This document shows, one piece after another, positions 11,094 to 21,420 of a DNA stretch of 30,327 nucleotides. The notes under the pieces were generated by a model. It saw only the letters and a program-made list of their open reading frames with translations. It did not search any database and was not told the DNA's origin. The translations under genes and the position numbers were made by a program. Source of the DNA: Porogramme epimiltina (lineage: Eukaryota; Basidiomycota; Agaricomycetes; Polyporales; Polyporaceae); the NCBI GenBank assembly GCA_900155495.1, contig FTLJ01000035.1:1-30327 (forward strand), in the 5' to 3' direction. The first letter of the stretch is position 1; each line of letters starts with the position of its first letter.

Positions 11094-12870
11094 TCAGCTC
11101 CGTCGAGAACATATTTGTGACAATTCCTTGTGACCGTCTTCCCCACTTATTCTCTCCAACTTTCCACCAGTTGTTGTGGCCACGACACGCCACCAGTGCT
11201 GTTGCGAGACAGGACATGGCGAGATCCATGCATCGTGGTTTTCAGAGCGCCTCTTGAACAGGGTCAGGCATGGCTCCATATCCCCAATAGAAAGCACCTG
11301 TAAGCATGGGAGGGCGCTCGCAAGGGACTGGGCGAGGTTCTCCAGAGCTACAACCCTATACGCCTCCCGCTCCCCAGCAGCTTCCCAGGTCACCTGAGGA
11401 CCGTAGCCAGGCCATGTGAGCCGGTCGACCCTCGTCTGGCGCACGATCAATGACAGTGAGGAGAGCTTGGGAAACGTGTGGCTCAGTGCAGCGGGAAGGC
11501 CTTCCTGCAAACAACGACGAAGCGAGGGCAGGTCAGTAAAGCGCAGTGTCGCGGTGCGAAGTGCTCACCAGAATGCCGTCGGGCCACCCGTAGAAGCCCA
11601 ACTCAAAGGAGAGCAGGACGTCAGGTTCGAGCTCGAGCGTGAGCGCACGGAGCTGCGGTACGCGCGCTGTGATCTCTCCCCAAAGTGGGGACCCTGCAGG
11701 GCTCACGTGTGACAGGCGTAGACGCAGAACCAGCGCGTGCGGAGCGGCGACGCGCAGGAGTGTGGAGTACGAGGAATTGTCATGAGCTCCGCGCAGTGTG
11801 ACGTCTGGAACTCTGGAGTTGACATGTGTATAGAATTGCGCGGAGTTGGTGTGTGTGAACGGGCGCGAACCGTTCACAGAAAGCCAGTCATTGATTTCGA
11901 GAATAGATGTGGGGCGAAGGTGGGGGACAATATGCCTGAGGAGGTCTGTTGAGTGGTGGATTTCGAAGGCCAAGCGGTGCAGAGGCGGCCATGAACGTGA
12001 TAGCGCACGGCGAATGATATCTTCGGAGCTTGCAGGAGTGCTGAGGCCGTCTTCGATATCGAGCGTCTTGAGGTTGGGGCACATCTCGACGAGTTTGAGG
12101 GCGAGGATAGAGCACGCTTGTAGTCGAAGAGACCGTATAGAATGGAACTCAGGCTCTTCGGTGGCTGTGATAGGGCCTGCATGGATGGATTCGGGCTGCG
12201 GGATAAAATGGCATATGTGCACTGTGTGTATGTCGCGGTGGGCGGACAAGACAGCTGATAGCGAAACGAACGACTGTTGTTCCGGTTGTTGGGTAGAGTA
12301 AGGGTGGAGATACCGCAACGTGACACTGTGGAGACTTCCTCGGAGGGACGGTAGAATTGCACAGACGGCTTCATTCGGGACGCCGAGGTCGAGGTTCGTG
12401 AGTTTACGTATGAAACACATTGCGGGGCCGAGTCGAGGATCGTGTGAAAGGCAAACGTCAAACCGAGTCATCCTAAATTCCCGGAGGTTCACGGCCTCAA
12501 CGAGGATATCCACCACGAGGTGTTCGAGCCCGGCCTTGTGATCGTAGTCAAGTTGAAAAGATTCCAAATAGTGTGCACGAGGAAGACCGCAGAGGGGGGC
12601 GAGCAAGAACCTATGAAGTGGACGTAGATTGTGACTACAATCGCTGCACTGTATGACGGCGCCAACACGTGCAAGGCCGAGTGCGGATGCGCGTTTAGAG
12701 GTGAGGGAGAATGATAACGCATCCTGGCCATACAACCGGGAGAGAATCTGAACGAGGGCGTCGTCATTGAGGCTTAGAAGGCCTGGCAAGCGGGGTATGA
12801 AGTCATTTTTAGCGAACGAGACCCGATAGGCTCTGGGAATCAGACACTCACTTCGTGGACTAACAGACAT
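11094..12870 (-). CDS. F-box/LRR-like protein B (divergent paralogue)
   Basis: Model (minus): 12870-11569, 11504-11094; 570 aa. The ATG has A at -3. The F-box lies at about residues 28-70 (LPGLLSLNDDALVQILSRL, then SLTSKRASAL). Leucine-rich repeat-like segments follow, e.g. NLKTLDIEDG and LRALTLELE. The single 64-nt intron (GTGAGC donor, TTTGCAG acceptor, phase 0) falls after DGIL, the same place as the first intron of paralogues A and C (after GWIL). The shared HWWRVV / RWWRVV block and VLSIGD motif near the C-terminus confirm homology. Unlike A and C it ends soon after that block and lacks the final tiny exon. A CCAAT word lies about 40 nt upstream on the minus strand. A role as SCF adaptor is inferred from the F-box only. 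Confidence 0.8.
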
Positions 12871-13665
12871 TTTGGAGCCAAGACCGTGATGAATAACTGC
12901 AGATTATTGGCTTCTGTAGCAGTGGATGTCGACCAAATGGGCCAAGTCCTAGGTGGAAGTCAACTTGAAGAACCCTGAAACAAGCCAGTATGCCGCAGCG
13001 GCCAACTGTGAGACACTGATACTGCGCGATGGCCGGATGAGGAAAAGAAGCTCAAGACAAAGCGCTCTATTTCAGTAGTAGAATGACCTATGAACGCGGT
13101 AGTATTCCAGCAGCAGCGGAATTCAAGTTAGTGTGTTGATGTAAACCGTGGCACTGAGTGCTAGTGGTGCATACGTACATTCCTAGGACCTGTGCACATC
13201 ACTCTTGCGTCCTTGGATATTCGGCTGTTTGGCTTGGACGTATATCACGAGAATGGCAGATAATACCCGGAGGGATCCTGTGAGCCTCGAGAGATAGCGC
13301 AAGAACGCTCTGTTGTCGTGTGTGCCCTGGTAGGTTAGCCCGGTGACATCGACGGCGGAACCTAATATTGCAAGAAGAGCTGCGGATATGATATCAGGAG
13401 GACAAGCCCAAGCGCGAGTCATGCGCTATAACGTTTCAGAGGAGGGCGCTAGATTAGTACGCACCGTAAGTGCAATCCCCGTCTCGCCATATTGGCTATC
13501 TGGCGATGATATCAGGGGGTACTTCACTTAGACGCATCTATATCCAATGTTATGGTGGTCAGCGTGTACAGGCGGCAGATTCCAGGTTTTGTGCGCGCTG
13601 AAACAGCGGCAAAAGCATCGAAAGCAGTTATTGTATGGAGAACGCCTCCGTTGCACCATACATAT
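12871..13665. other. Intergenic region between F-box genes B and C
   Basis: About 795 bp. It contains an ATG-started minus-strand frame at 13183-13422 (79 aa) with two hydrophobic stretches (DIISAALLAILGSAVDV and LRVLSAILVIYVQ). It matches nothing I know and has no splice support, so I do not call it a gene. Confidence 0.45.
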
Positions 13666-15542
13666 TTACATGTGCGCCGATGCAAAGATACCTGCGCGGC
13701 AGCGATTAACTTTATGAGACGCGGCACCTGAACATTGAGGCGGTGAATCCGCACCTTCCAACCCGCCCTCCGAGCCGTCCCACTTCGGGCTCTCGATCAA
13801 TGTCTTTGCCCACTTGCCCGATTCTGCCGACACCTCCACCAGGGACCTGCCTCCCGCCTGCTGGTATAGGATCCTCCACCAACGCTGCTTGTAGATGGGT
13901 GGCGTGCTGATGAGAGCGCCAGCGTCTGAATCCCTAGTCGTCGTTGGCATGACGCTTTCCTCGGGTCCGAAATAGTCAGCCACAAGGTCGTCCGCGGTGC
14001 AGGCAGCAGCAGTTGAAGCCATAATCTTATGGTCGATACGCAGGTCGCCGATGGATAGGACGCGCAGGGTGGGGATCGCCTCAACAAGAGGCTGTGCCGC
14101 AATGGACAGGGCCTTCACGCGTTTCTGTTCGAACCTGCGGGATCGAAGGAATCCTTGGCGGAATACCTCCGGATCACAACCATCCCTGAGGGCCATACCA
14201 GGAGAGTAGCAAAACCCCATCCGTGAGGAGTAAGGATGGATGAGGAGGGAAAGAAAGGAGATTGGCAAATGCGCGAGCGCGGAGGGTAGGCTCGTCTTGG
14301 GGCATCATCAGATCCAGGCGTCGCGGATGGGTCAAAGAATAAACGCACCAGGATCCAACCCCAGTCTCTATTTGGGTGATGATCGTAAGTTTTCCATTCG
14401 AGATCGAGCTCGAAGGAGCGAAGACGTGGACTATTGTGCCCCATCTGCTTCCATAGAGGAGTCAGGGTGATATCCGGGTTGCTTTCATTAGGGCTGTATC
14501 TGAGAGCAAATCGGAGGGAGATGGGATTTGTTATAGCTAGGTTAGCAGCTATCGCTAAGGCTGCGTCGTCATGTGGTGGTCCTTGGAGTACCTCGCGGCC
14601 AGAGATATAAAGAATGTCGACGCTCGAGAGGCGGTTAACAAGGCGTTGAAGCTCCGTGGCGCTGCTCACTGTCACCTGGCGAAGGGGACGCCATTGTGGG
14701 CCAGTACTTATGCCCGGTACATCATATGTAGAGTACGAGAAGCTGAGGGTGACCAGATTGGGACAGCATTCCACTATCTCGAATGCGAGAATGGACACCT
14801 CTTCAAAATGAAGGTTCTGGATAGATGGAAAAGATATTGGGACGACAGTCGAAGCAGAGCGACTGACAGAGTCTGGGGTGAAGTGCCGGAGAGTGAGCGT
14901 GCCCAGTTTGCGGAAAGACATGAGGGCTGATAATAGTGACGTTAAGGAAGCCGATTGATCCGGAAGATACAACATGGAGGCCTCGTGCGCATAAGATAGT
15001 GTGAGATATCTGATGTGGCTGGATATGTCGCCTAGGATAGCGAGGGTGTCGTCGTTGATGGTGAATAGACTAAGGGATGTAAGCTTGGGCAACAATGCGA
15101 GTGCGGTCGCAATGGATGGGCATTGTATGAGATAAGGCTGAAAGCACTTGAAGTAGAGGGTGGTGAGGCTTTTCGCAGCAGCGAGTAGGTCGGCAAGGAG
15201 ATGAGCTTGGGTAGAGGCGTTCTTAGGGCTTATAGAGAAGCTTGAGCGAGTCTTGCCAGATGGTAGTAGCTCCCGAATAAAAGTGTCTCGATGCAGTACG
15301 AGCGTTTTGAGATACACTGCTCGAGGAATATCACTTCCCTGCTCTGGTGAGAGCATGTAGGAGGTCAAACGGTGGAGTTGTTCGGGGGTCGAGCATTCCG
15401 CGGAGGACAGAGCAAATTTGTAGGCCACCCGTCTCGTTCTTTTTGAGACAAGACAAAGAGCGCTGGCGTGGCGACTGTCGAGAAAAGAGCATATGAGGAG
15501 TAGGACGTCTTCGTTAAGAGAGATCAAGTTCATGGTGCTCAT
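13666..15542 (-). CDS. F-box/LRR-like protein C
   Basis: Model (minus): 15542-14349, 14295-13755, 13691-13666; 586 aa. The F-box reads ISLNEDVLLLICSFLDSRHA, then LVSKRTRR, and is followed by leucine-rich repeat-like sequence. By eye roughly half the residues match gene A across the whole length, including RRFEQ-RVKALS and EAIPTLRVLSI. Introns are 53 nt (phase 0, AAG acceptor) and 63 nt (phase 1). The final 26-nt exon encodes GIFASAHM, matching EIFSSNEM of A. The 63-nt intron has no in-frame stop, so retention would add 21 residues. The start is uncertain: in-frame ATGs occur at 15779, 15617, 15560, 15542 and 15533. I chose 15542 by alignment to A; 15533 has the best context (ACCATGA), and 15779 would add 79 residues. 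Confidence 0.85.
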
Positions 15543-15933
15543 TGGCCCGGGACTCGTCATGGGAGTGTTCGCTGAGTCTGAGCTTCGAAGACTCGGGGTC
15601 TGTCCATCGGCATCCATCGAGCTTGGGATTAGGTGGGTCTCGGTTACGGGGTACTGAAATCCGCCTAGTAGTTCGTTGACTTCGGGCGCGGAGGGTCCGG
15701 CCAGGCTCAGGGGAAGGGTGTGGCGGAGGTGATGCGGGCCCGCGGTGTCCGGCGACGGCCCTGCCTTGGTTGGGCTCATGCGCGCCTATGGTTGGGGACG
15801 GGACTTCTTGACGAGCGCCCGTGCACTTCTGTAATCCCGCCAAGGCTCGCGGCCACATTGGTCTCCCGGCTAGCAAAGGTGATAGAAATGGAGTGCAAAG
15901 ACCCCTTTACGACTCTGCTGGATTGGTTTTGTC

Positions 15934-15955
15934 AAATTCTCAATTTTAAGAATTT
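15934..15955. repeat. Small perfect inverted repeat (7-bp arms)
   Basis: AAATTCT (15934-15940) and AGAATTT (15949-15955) flank an 8-nt loop in the AT-rich patch. It could form a small hairpin. No function is evident. Confidence 0.6.
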
Positions 15956-15992
15956 CCTCCGGGATTTGGCGGGTGAGAATTACATAAGCCAT

Positions 15993-16059
15993 TGCCCAAT
16001 ATGGTAACTTGGGCGCTTCTACGACACTTTGCGGCAATAGGGTTGTCGGATATTGGGCA
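15993..16059. repeat. Inverted repeat with 10-bp arms
   Basis: TGCCCAATAT (15993-16002) is the exact reverse complement of ATATTGGGCA (16050-16059), with a 47-nt spacer. It lies in the same AT-rich patch and could be a remnant of a small inverted-repeat element or a paired protein-binding site. Confidence 0.6.
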
Positions 16060-17452
16060 CAGTCATGCTGTATTTGCCATTTCCTCTCCCCCGCTGCATA
16101 GGAGAGGGCATTGTAGCGTATTATTCGGTATAACATACTGATCCTCAGCGCGATCGCCCCAGCTACGCGGTAAGCGCCGACTCAATTGTCGTTGACTCGA
16201 GGCCGATTTGGCGTTTTCCATAGGCCTAATTATAAGCGCGCAGATTCCTTCGTGCTTTCGGATTTAGGCTTAAACAGGGGTGCTTTTATACATAGAATTT
16301 CAAAATTGAGGTGCGTAAATGACAATTGCGATTTGACATGAAGTTCCGTCCCCAACCATACGGCCCCAGTCGTCCGACGTCCGGGGTGGTCTCGTCCTCG
16401 GCCAGCTCGAGCTTGAACGACGTCGTCTGAAGACGTCCTCGGACGCTCTGAACCCTTGTCCTGACCCAGCTCTGGATCCAGCCACTTACACCTTCATCGC
16501 CATGCGCTGCGCGCTCTCCCGTATATCTCCGCCATCTCACTTTTCCCTTCCTCACACATCGCCCAACCTTCGACGTTCTCGATTCCATCAACACACCTCG
16601 ATCGTGTCCAGCATGGCCTATCCGCTATAGCCGCACATCTCCCTCAATCAGCAGACGGAAAGGCAGAATCTGCGAAGACAGCGGCTTGTACCGCCGCGGC
16701 CGTTACAACACGGGGCCAGAGGATTCCATCTAGAGCGTGCCTAGCCAAGGAGGCATCGCCGTCCGTCGAGTTTATGTAGTGCGTCCTTCGCCACCTTTCA
16801 TTTACGCTTCATTTCCGTGCCTTGGCGCACCTGTCTCCCGTGTAACTGTACAGTCCTTCAAATGTCTCTGATGCGACCCACCACAAATATCGCGATGAAG
16901 CGGTGGACACGGTGGCGCAAGGTTCCACTCCATCGTGGCGCAATCACCATCTGGATGGGCAGGCCCCTCGTCTATGCTTCAACGCAGTGATATCATCCGC
17001 ATTCGAAGTTTAGCTCAGGATGGAGTCAATGCTGTTGTGGGGGCGATTATATGCGTCATCGTGGGGCTTGGGAGGTGGATGTGGCGCATCCCTGAGTCGT
17101 CTAAAGGTACGGTGACGAACTTTCTCTGACATCTCTCTCCTACGTTGTATGATGTCACTCTGCGTATACTTCGATCCGGGTAACTCTACGTCCTATACGT
17201 ATGGACTCCTGTTGTCTACCAGAACTATGCATTTTACGAGGAATGAAGATCCTTGTGGTCGCAGGATAACAATGCCTAGCTGCGGCTAGTCGCATCGTAG
17301 GTAGAAAGTTTCGGATCTTACAGGGGCTATGCTTTAGAGCTCAAAGAATGGACCATGCGGGAGTCTCACATGCTTGAAGGATAAGGTGGCTTGGCTACGG
17401 CGCTTTTCATGTCGTGGTGAAGCATTCCGGATCCGCGGGCTGGGCAAGTTGC

Positions 17453-17460
17453 TATAAGTA
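17453..17460 (+). promoter_or_regulatory. TATA box of the 17542 membrane-protein gene
   Basis: TATAAGTA lies 89 nt before the ATG at 17542. The second gene of the same type (20644) has its TATAAAT at the identical distance. Confidence 0.55.
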
Positions 17461-17541
17461 ACGAGCTCCCACCGTATGCATAAGCCTGTTACCTCAACCC
17501 ACCCCGCAGTGGTCATCCTCGAGCCCCCAAGCGCGTAGTAC

Positions 17542-18656
17542 ATGCAAACACCCCCAAATGATAGTGAGCACACAGTTTTGCGTCAAAGCTTTCGTTTGAC
17601 TGTTTCTGAGACGCTGACATGTTATCTCTAGTACTCCACTTTGACGATGATGCCTCTGTAACTAGCGTGGGCTCCTACCAGTCTGCTGCAAAGACAAAAC
17701 TAAAGGTCGCAGTCGACCTCTTCCTGAAGCGCGTCCCCAGCTCTTCCTCTCTTCTTTCTGGACTTACTCTCATCGATGATGTGCCGGATTACAAGCCTTC
17801 ACACGAGGCGGCGCAGATACCGATCGACCCTAAACTGGGTGCTCACGGCCACGCACGGCCACACATATCACGCGCGCTGCGGTGTATGTGGAATACATGC
17901 ATCCTCATCCTACAGTACTCCATCGACACCATCCTAATTCTCGTCTTCCTCATCACCATTCTCGGATGGCTCCTCGGCGCGACCCAGGCCTTCAGCCAGT
18001 GGCTCAACATCCTCACCGGCTGGGCTGTCCTCCGCGCGACACAGCCGCGCGACCCCGGCTACGCCGTACCCCTGCAGGCCGTCATGCGCCAGGGCGCCGT
18101 TGGCGGCGCGGTCCTCCATTCCGCGCTCATGTTCACCGTCTTTGGCTTCGCGGCGCTCGGGATGTGGTGCGACGGCGAGTGCGGGTCCGGCGCGGACGCG
18201 CACCATCGGAACGGGGTCGACGCGCGCGGGTGCGCGTGGCCAGATATGCCGTGCAGATGCGGCCGGCACTCGGCGCAGGCGAGGGATTATGGCGCGCGCT
18301 CGGCGGGCGCAGGTACGCGCAGGGAGGGGGCTGTGGACGGGCCGCCATGTATGATGGACGACGTGCCGCTTGTGAAGCAGCTTGGCGCGGTGGCGAGCGG
18401 CGCCCCGATTGCGCTCGCGCGAGCAGCGATCGCGGGGCTAGTGGGGCAGGCGATCATGGGACATGCTACTCTGGCAGGAATGGATGGGACGCATGCGGTA
18501 AGAGCACACGTCGTGGGCGCGGCGATCCTCTTGGTGCCGCGCGCGATGGTGGTCTTTATCGCGCGGATCGTGTTTGTGCGGGACGAGCGAAGACGTGCCG
18601 TGGCCAGGAGAGAATTGGGAAGGGAGACCGTCACAAACGGACCGTCTCGCGTATGA
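17542..18656 (+). CDS. Predicted four-pass membrane protein 1, unknown function
   Basis: Model: 17542-17563 and 17632-18656; 348 aa. A naive start at 17619 lies inside what looks like a 68-nt intron: GTGAGC donor after ATGCAAACACCCCCAAATGATA, CTGAC branch and TCTAG acceptor, phase 1 on both sides. Hence the protein begins MQTPPNDILHFDDDASV. The N-terminus (about 1-95) is polar. Hydrophobic segments lie at about 98-123, 164-186, 256-284 (weak) and 300-322. The 187-255 loop is Cys/Gly/Arg-rich. No signal peptide or known domain is recognised. It resembles the genes at 20644 and 22167 in layout, not clearly in sequence. A uORF could exist at 17476-17538 if transcription starts early. Alternatives: a lineage-specific orphan or part of an unnamed fungal membrane family. 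Confidence 0.65.
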
Positions 18657-19264
18657 TAGCAATGGTTCTTCTTTACATCTGTGTACTTGTATCAAGTCCG
18701 AGTATTGTTCCTGTTGTTTCCTGGAAAGTCTGGTAGAGCACTCTTTGAGCGTCTATTGTGGATTTGTGGGTCCGCGCGCTACGTGCAAGCGGCGACTGCT
18801 GTTGTCTTTCTCTCCTTCGTCGTCTTCCTTATCATCTTCTGGCCCACCCTCTTTGTAACACTGAACAAGCTGTGCGCACGCATGATTCACACGAACACGG
18901 ACGAAAACAATCGCATCCATAACCGATATTGGCTTCTAGTTTGAAGTACCCGGTCGTCAAGGGCACAAGGCGTGTCACGGCCCATGCGAATGGCAGCTCA
19001 ATAGCGTTGTTTCTCATCAACAGGGCCAGGGTGGGCTGCCAGGAGTGTCTCACTCGATGAAAGGACCACGTAGAGATCTATTTTCTGCCCACGTTGGGTG
19101 CGTTGTCTGTTTCCTGACAACATGTTAACGTTTATTGTCTGATTTCTGGTCTTCGGATTCTACTTACCACACTTCTCTCACCATGGCCCACGCATTTGTA
19201 GGGCAGCAGTTCCTCCGGCGGCTTACTATGTCAACAGATGCCTAATGGAGGAGTGCATGCGAAC
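18657..19264. other. Intergenic region after membrane-protein gene 1
   Basis: About 600 bp expected to hold the 3' end of the preceding gene and the upstream region of the next. A hydrophobic frame at 18681-18944 begins with GTG, has no ATG in a usable place and is treated as chance. Confidence 0.45.
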
Positions 19265-19271
19265 TATAAAG
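19265..19271 (+). promoter_or_regulatory. TATA box of the 19336 gene
   Basis: TATAAAG lies 71 nt before the ATG at 19336. Confidence 0.5.
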
Positions 19272-19335
19272 ATGTACGTCTACCTGCGCCCTATTCCCCA
19301 TCTTGTCGCGACACGGGGCCACACCACCAGTGACA

Positions 19336-20338
19336 ATGAGCCAGTATAGCCTCGCCACCTGTGATGTACAGAAGAACACCCGTCGTAAGCATGCGGACTC
19401 CCTGCTACCCTGCTCCACAGTACCCTCTGACTCTACTTCTCGCGCCACAGAGGACCTCCGGGATGTGCGCGGTCACCCGCGTCTCCGCGCTTCTGACCCT
19501 GGTTCTCTCATCTTCGAGTCCGGCACTGTCGACTCCCTCATAACCAAGCCCTCTAGCATGCCGAACGGCTTGCATTTCCTTGAGATGGCTGGGATGCCAC
19601 CGTCGTCAAGACTGGGGCAATGTGGGCAGCCGCCTCTCTGTGGCTGGAACGCTGAGCACGGGAGCCTGTGGCTCGCGGACGAAGAATCTTCTAGTCCTTC
19701 CCAAAGTCTTGCTCCGAGCCGCGCCCAGAGCAAGAGTGAGGTGGAGGACTTGTCCGCAGTGTCGTATGGACCAAGCGTAGGGGCTTATCACCGTGAGTTA
19801 CGATTCTCCCGGCGACGCAGCGCGGCGCACTAACGTTCTCGTATGTAGTAGACATCCCTGAGGGCTTCGAGGATAGGCTTATCCTCCATGGTACTGTCCT
19901 CCATGATAGTCCTGCCCCATCAAGGAAGGGAACAATGGAGCGTGAGGTTGTGTTCCCTACGTCGAACCCTACCGGTGCGTGACCTTCTCTGTCGTTACCT
20001 CTCCTACCATTTACCAGTTTCCCTCTGCAGCTTGGTTGAAATTCGCGCATCTTAGCCAGGACGATGAACAAACCTCGTCGTCTTTGTTGACACAAGAGGA
20101 CTGGTCTTCAAGTCAGGATATGGTTCAGCCATCGGCACTCAGTGCGCGACTGTGGCGGATCCCATCGCCATTATCTCTCACCTTAACAACAAAAGAGGGG
20201 GACGATACGGATAGCTGCAGTGCGCGAATGACGCCGCGAGGGGACGCGCACATGCCTTCACTGACGCGGTCGCTGGCAAGTCCACCTTCACCGTTTGCGC
20301 GCGCTTTCGGTGCTGTGTCAAAAGCGCTCATTCGGTGA
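19336..20338 (+). CDS. Hypothetical serine-rich soluble protein
   Basis: Model: 19336-19792, 19849-19974, 20031-20338; 296 aa. Both introns are 56 nt: GTGAGT with CACTAAC branch and TGTAG acceptor, then GTGCGT with CTGCAG acceptor. Both are phase 1 and keep one frame to the stop. The nearer CAG of the second intron (20017) would give an early stop. The protein has no hydrophobic segment. It is rich in Ser/Pro with acidic patches (SKSEVEDLSA, SQDDEQTSSS), and the middle exon reads LDIPEGFEDRLILHGTVLHD. I do not recognise a family. It sits between two membrane-protein genes on the same strand with its own TATA box. Exon 1 could contain a further unrecognised intron. Confidence 0.55.
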
Positions 20339-20554
20339 AGGATGTAGTAAGGACGTAGGGACTCAGTCTCGTACATGCGGTGTGTATGTTATCACTATAT
20401 GCATATATACGATATTTTGGTTGTCTTCAGTCTAGGCAACTCATGCTATATGCGCGGTAGCTTGTTCTCGAACAGAAGAGAAATTCTGCGCCTTGGGCCA
20501 CAGGGACAAAGCATCAAATCAAATACCTCTGACGCTTTGCCTAGCAGTGACCAC

Positions 20555-20561
20555 TATAAAT
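20555..20561 (+). promoter_or_regulatory. TATA box of the 20644 membrane-protein gene
   Basis: TATAAAT lies 89 nt before the ATG and is followed by a C/T-rich leader (about 20580-20635), usual for fungal transcription start regions. Confidence 0.6.
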
Positions 20562-20643
20562 GTGCAACCGCTAACCCACCTCGACATATCCATCCACATC
20601 CATCATTCCACCTCCTCACTCTCGTTCTTTCTTGATCGGCTCG

Positions 20644-21420
20644 ATGTCGACGTCCTCACTTTCCTCGGAGTTCAAGCTCGCGCCGGCGCCACCACCACAT
20701 TCGAACCGCCTGAAGCGCGCAGCGCCCGTGCTCGCCCCCCACCTCCATGACCTCGAAGACATCGACCTGGGAGAGCCGACCGGCCCCATCTACACCGGAA
20801 GATTCCCGTACCAGCTCGAGCGCGTTGAACCGTCCCCTCCACCACCTCAAACCACCGTCCCAGCGCGGGAGGCGTTCGTTCGCCTCTTCCTCTGCCGATC
20901 CCTCGTGCACGCACTCGTTGTCGCGTTGCTCCTCCTCGTATTTTGTGTTGGGCTTGCCTACGCCTTCGCAGTCGGGTTAACCGCCCTCGGGCGGTATGCG
21001 CTCGGCTACCTCGAATCTAACCCGTTTATCACACACCCTACCCCCCCGGCGCACTTCCCCACTATCACTTTCCTCACCGCCGCCCCCGCGGGTTGTTTCG
21101 TTGTCGTACCTCCCGCGTGGGCTCTTGCCATATTGCTTGGGTGGGTACGTAGACGGAAACCGAGCCACGAAGCATGGAATGAGGCAAGCAAGATCCCAGG
21201 CGTATGGGCGGTGTTGTTGGCTGCGACGTATGCAGCAGGAGGCTTTGTGGGAGCACTTGGAATGCTCCTGGTGTATCCAGACGGCGCGGACCCTACCCCT
21301 GGCGGAATAGGAGTGTACGAGGCGTTCAACGCAGGGCTGATGGGATGGGCAATAGCGACCATGTCCCTCATACCGGCGATTATATTTTGCACGTGTGTCT
21401 GGGCATGTTGTTGCCGATGA
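20644..21420 (+). CDS. Predicted four-pass membrane protein 2, unknown function
   Basis: Single exon, 258 aa, starting MSTSSLSSEFKLAPAP. The open frame extends 12 nt upstream to a TTG, but 20644 is the first ATG. The N-terminus (1-82) is polar and Pro-rich (PYQLERVEPSPPPP). Hydrophobic segments lie at about 86-112, 145-167, 188-210 and 229-256. The loop between the second and third is basic (WVRRRKPSHEAW) and the protein ends in a Cys-rich tail (CVWACCCR). The layout is shared with the genes at 17542 and 22167. No named domain is recognised, and neither function nor the compartment is shown by the sequence. Confidence 0.65.
   Translation: MSTSSLSSEFKLAPAPPPHSNRLKRAAPVLAPHLHDLEDIDLGEPTGPIYTGRFPYQLERVEPSPPPPQTTVPAREAFVRLFLCRSLVHALVVALLLLVFCVGLAYAFAVGLTALGRYALGYLESNPFITHPTPPAHFPTITFLTAAPAGCFVVVPPAWALAILLGWVRRRKPSHEAWNEASKIPGVWAVLLAATYAAGGFVGALGMLLVYPDGADPTPGGIGVYEAFNAGLMGWAIATMSLIPAIIFCTCVWACCCR

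Larger units (their letters stand above)
15543..17541. other. Long intergenic region between divergent genes
   Basis: About 2 kb between F-box gene C (minus) and the first membrane-protein gene (plus). The part at about 15880-16330 is visibly AT-richer than its surroundings and contains two inverted repeats (15934 and 15993). A minus-strand frame at 16286-16594 shows a weak resemblance to the C-terminal part of the F-box paralogues. A short plus-strand frame from an ATG at 16974 has one hydrophobic stretch and a GTACGG donor-like end, but no partner exon was found. No gene is called. Confidence 0.45.

Noticed and set aside
16935..17129. 64-codon frame with one hydrophobic segment
   Set aside because: It begins with GTG; an internal ATG at 16974 and a donor-like end exist, but no continuing exon could be found.
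17619..17631. ATG at 17619 as start of membrane protein 1
   Set aside because: It sits between a good branch site and a TCTAG acceptor; joining from an upstream ATG at 17542 through a 68-nt intron gives matching phases and fits the TATA position.
18681..18944. Hydrophobic 87-codon frame after membrane protein 1
   Set aside because: It starts at GTG, has no usable ATG and lies where the 3' end of the preceding gene is expected.
20632..20643. Extended starts for the frames opening at 20632 and 22089
   Set aside because: These begin with TTG and GTG, not ATG; the first ATGs at 20644 and 22167 lie at the expected distance from TATA boxes.
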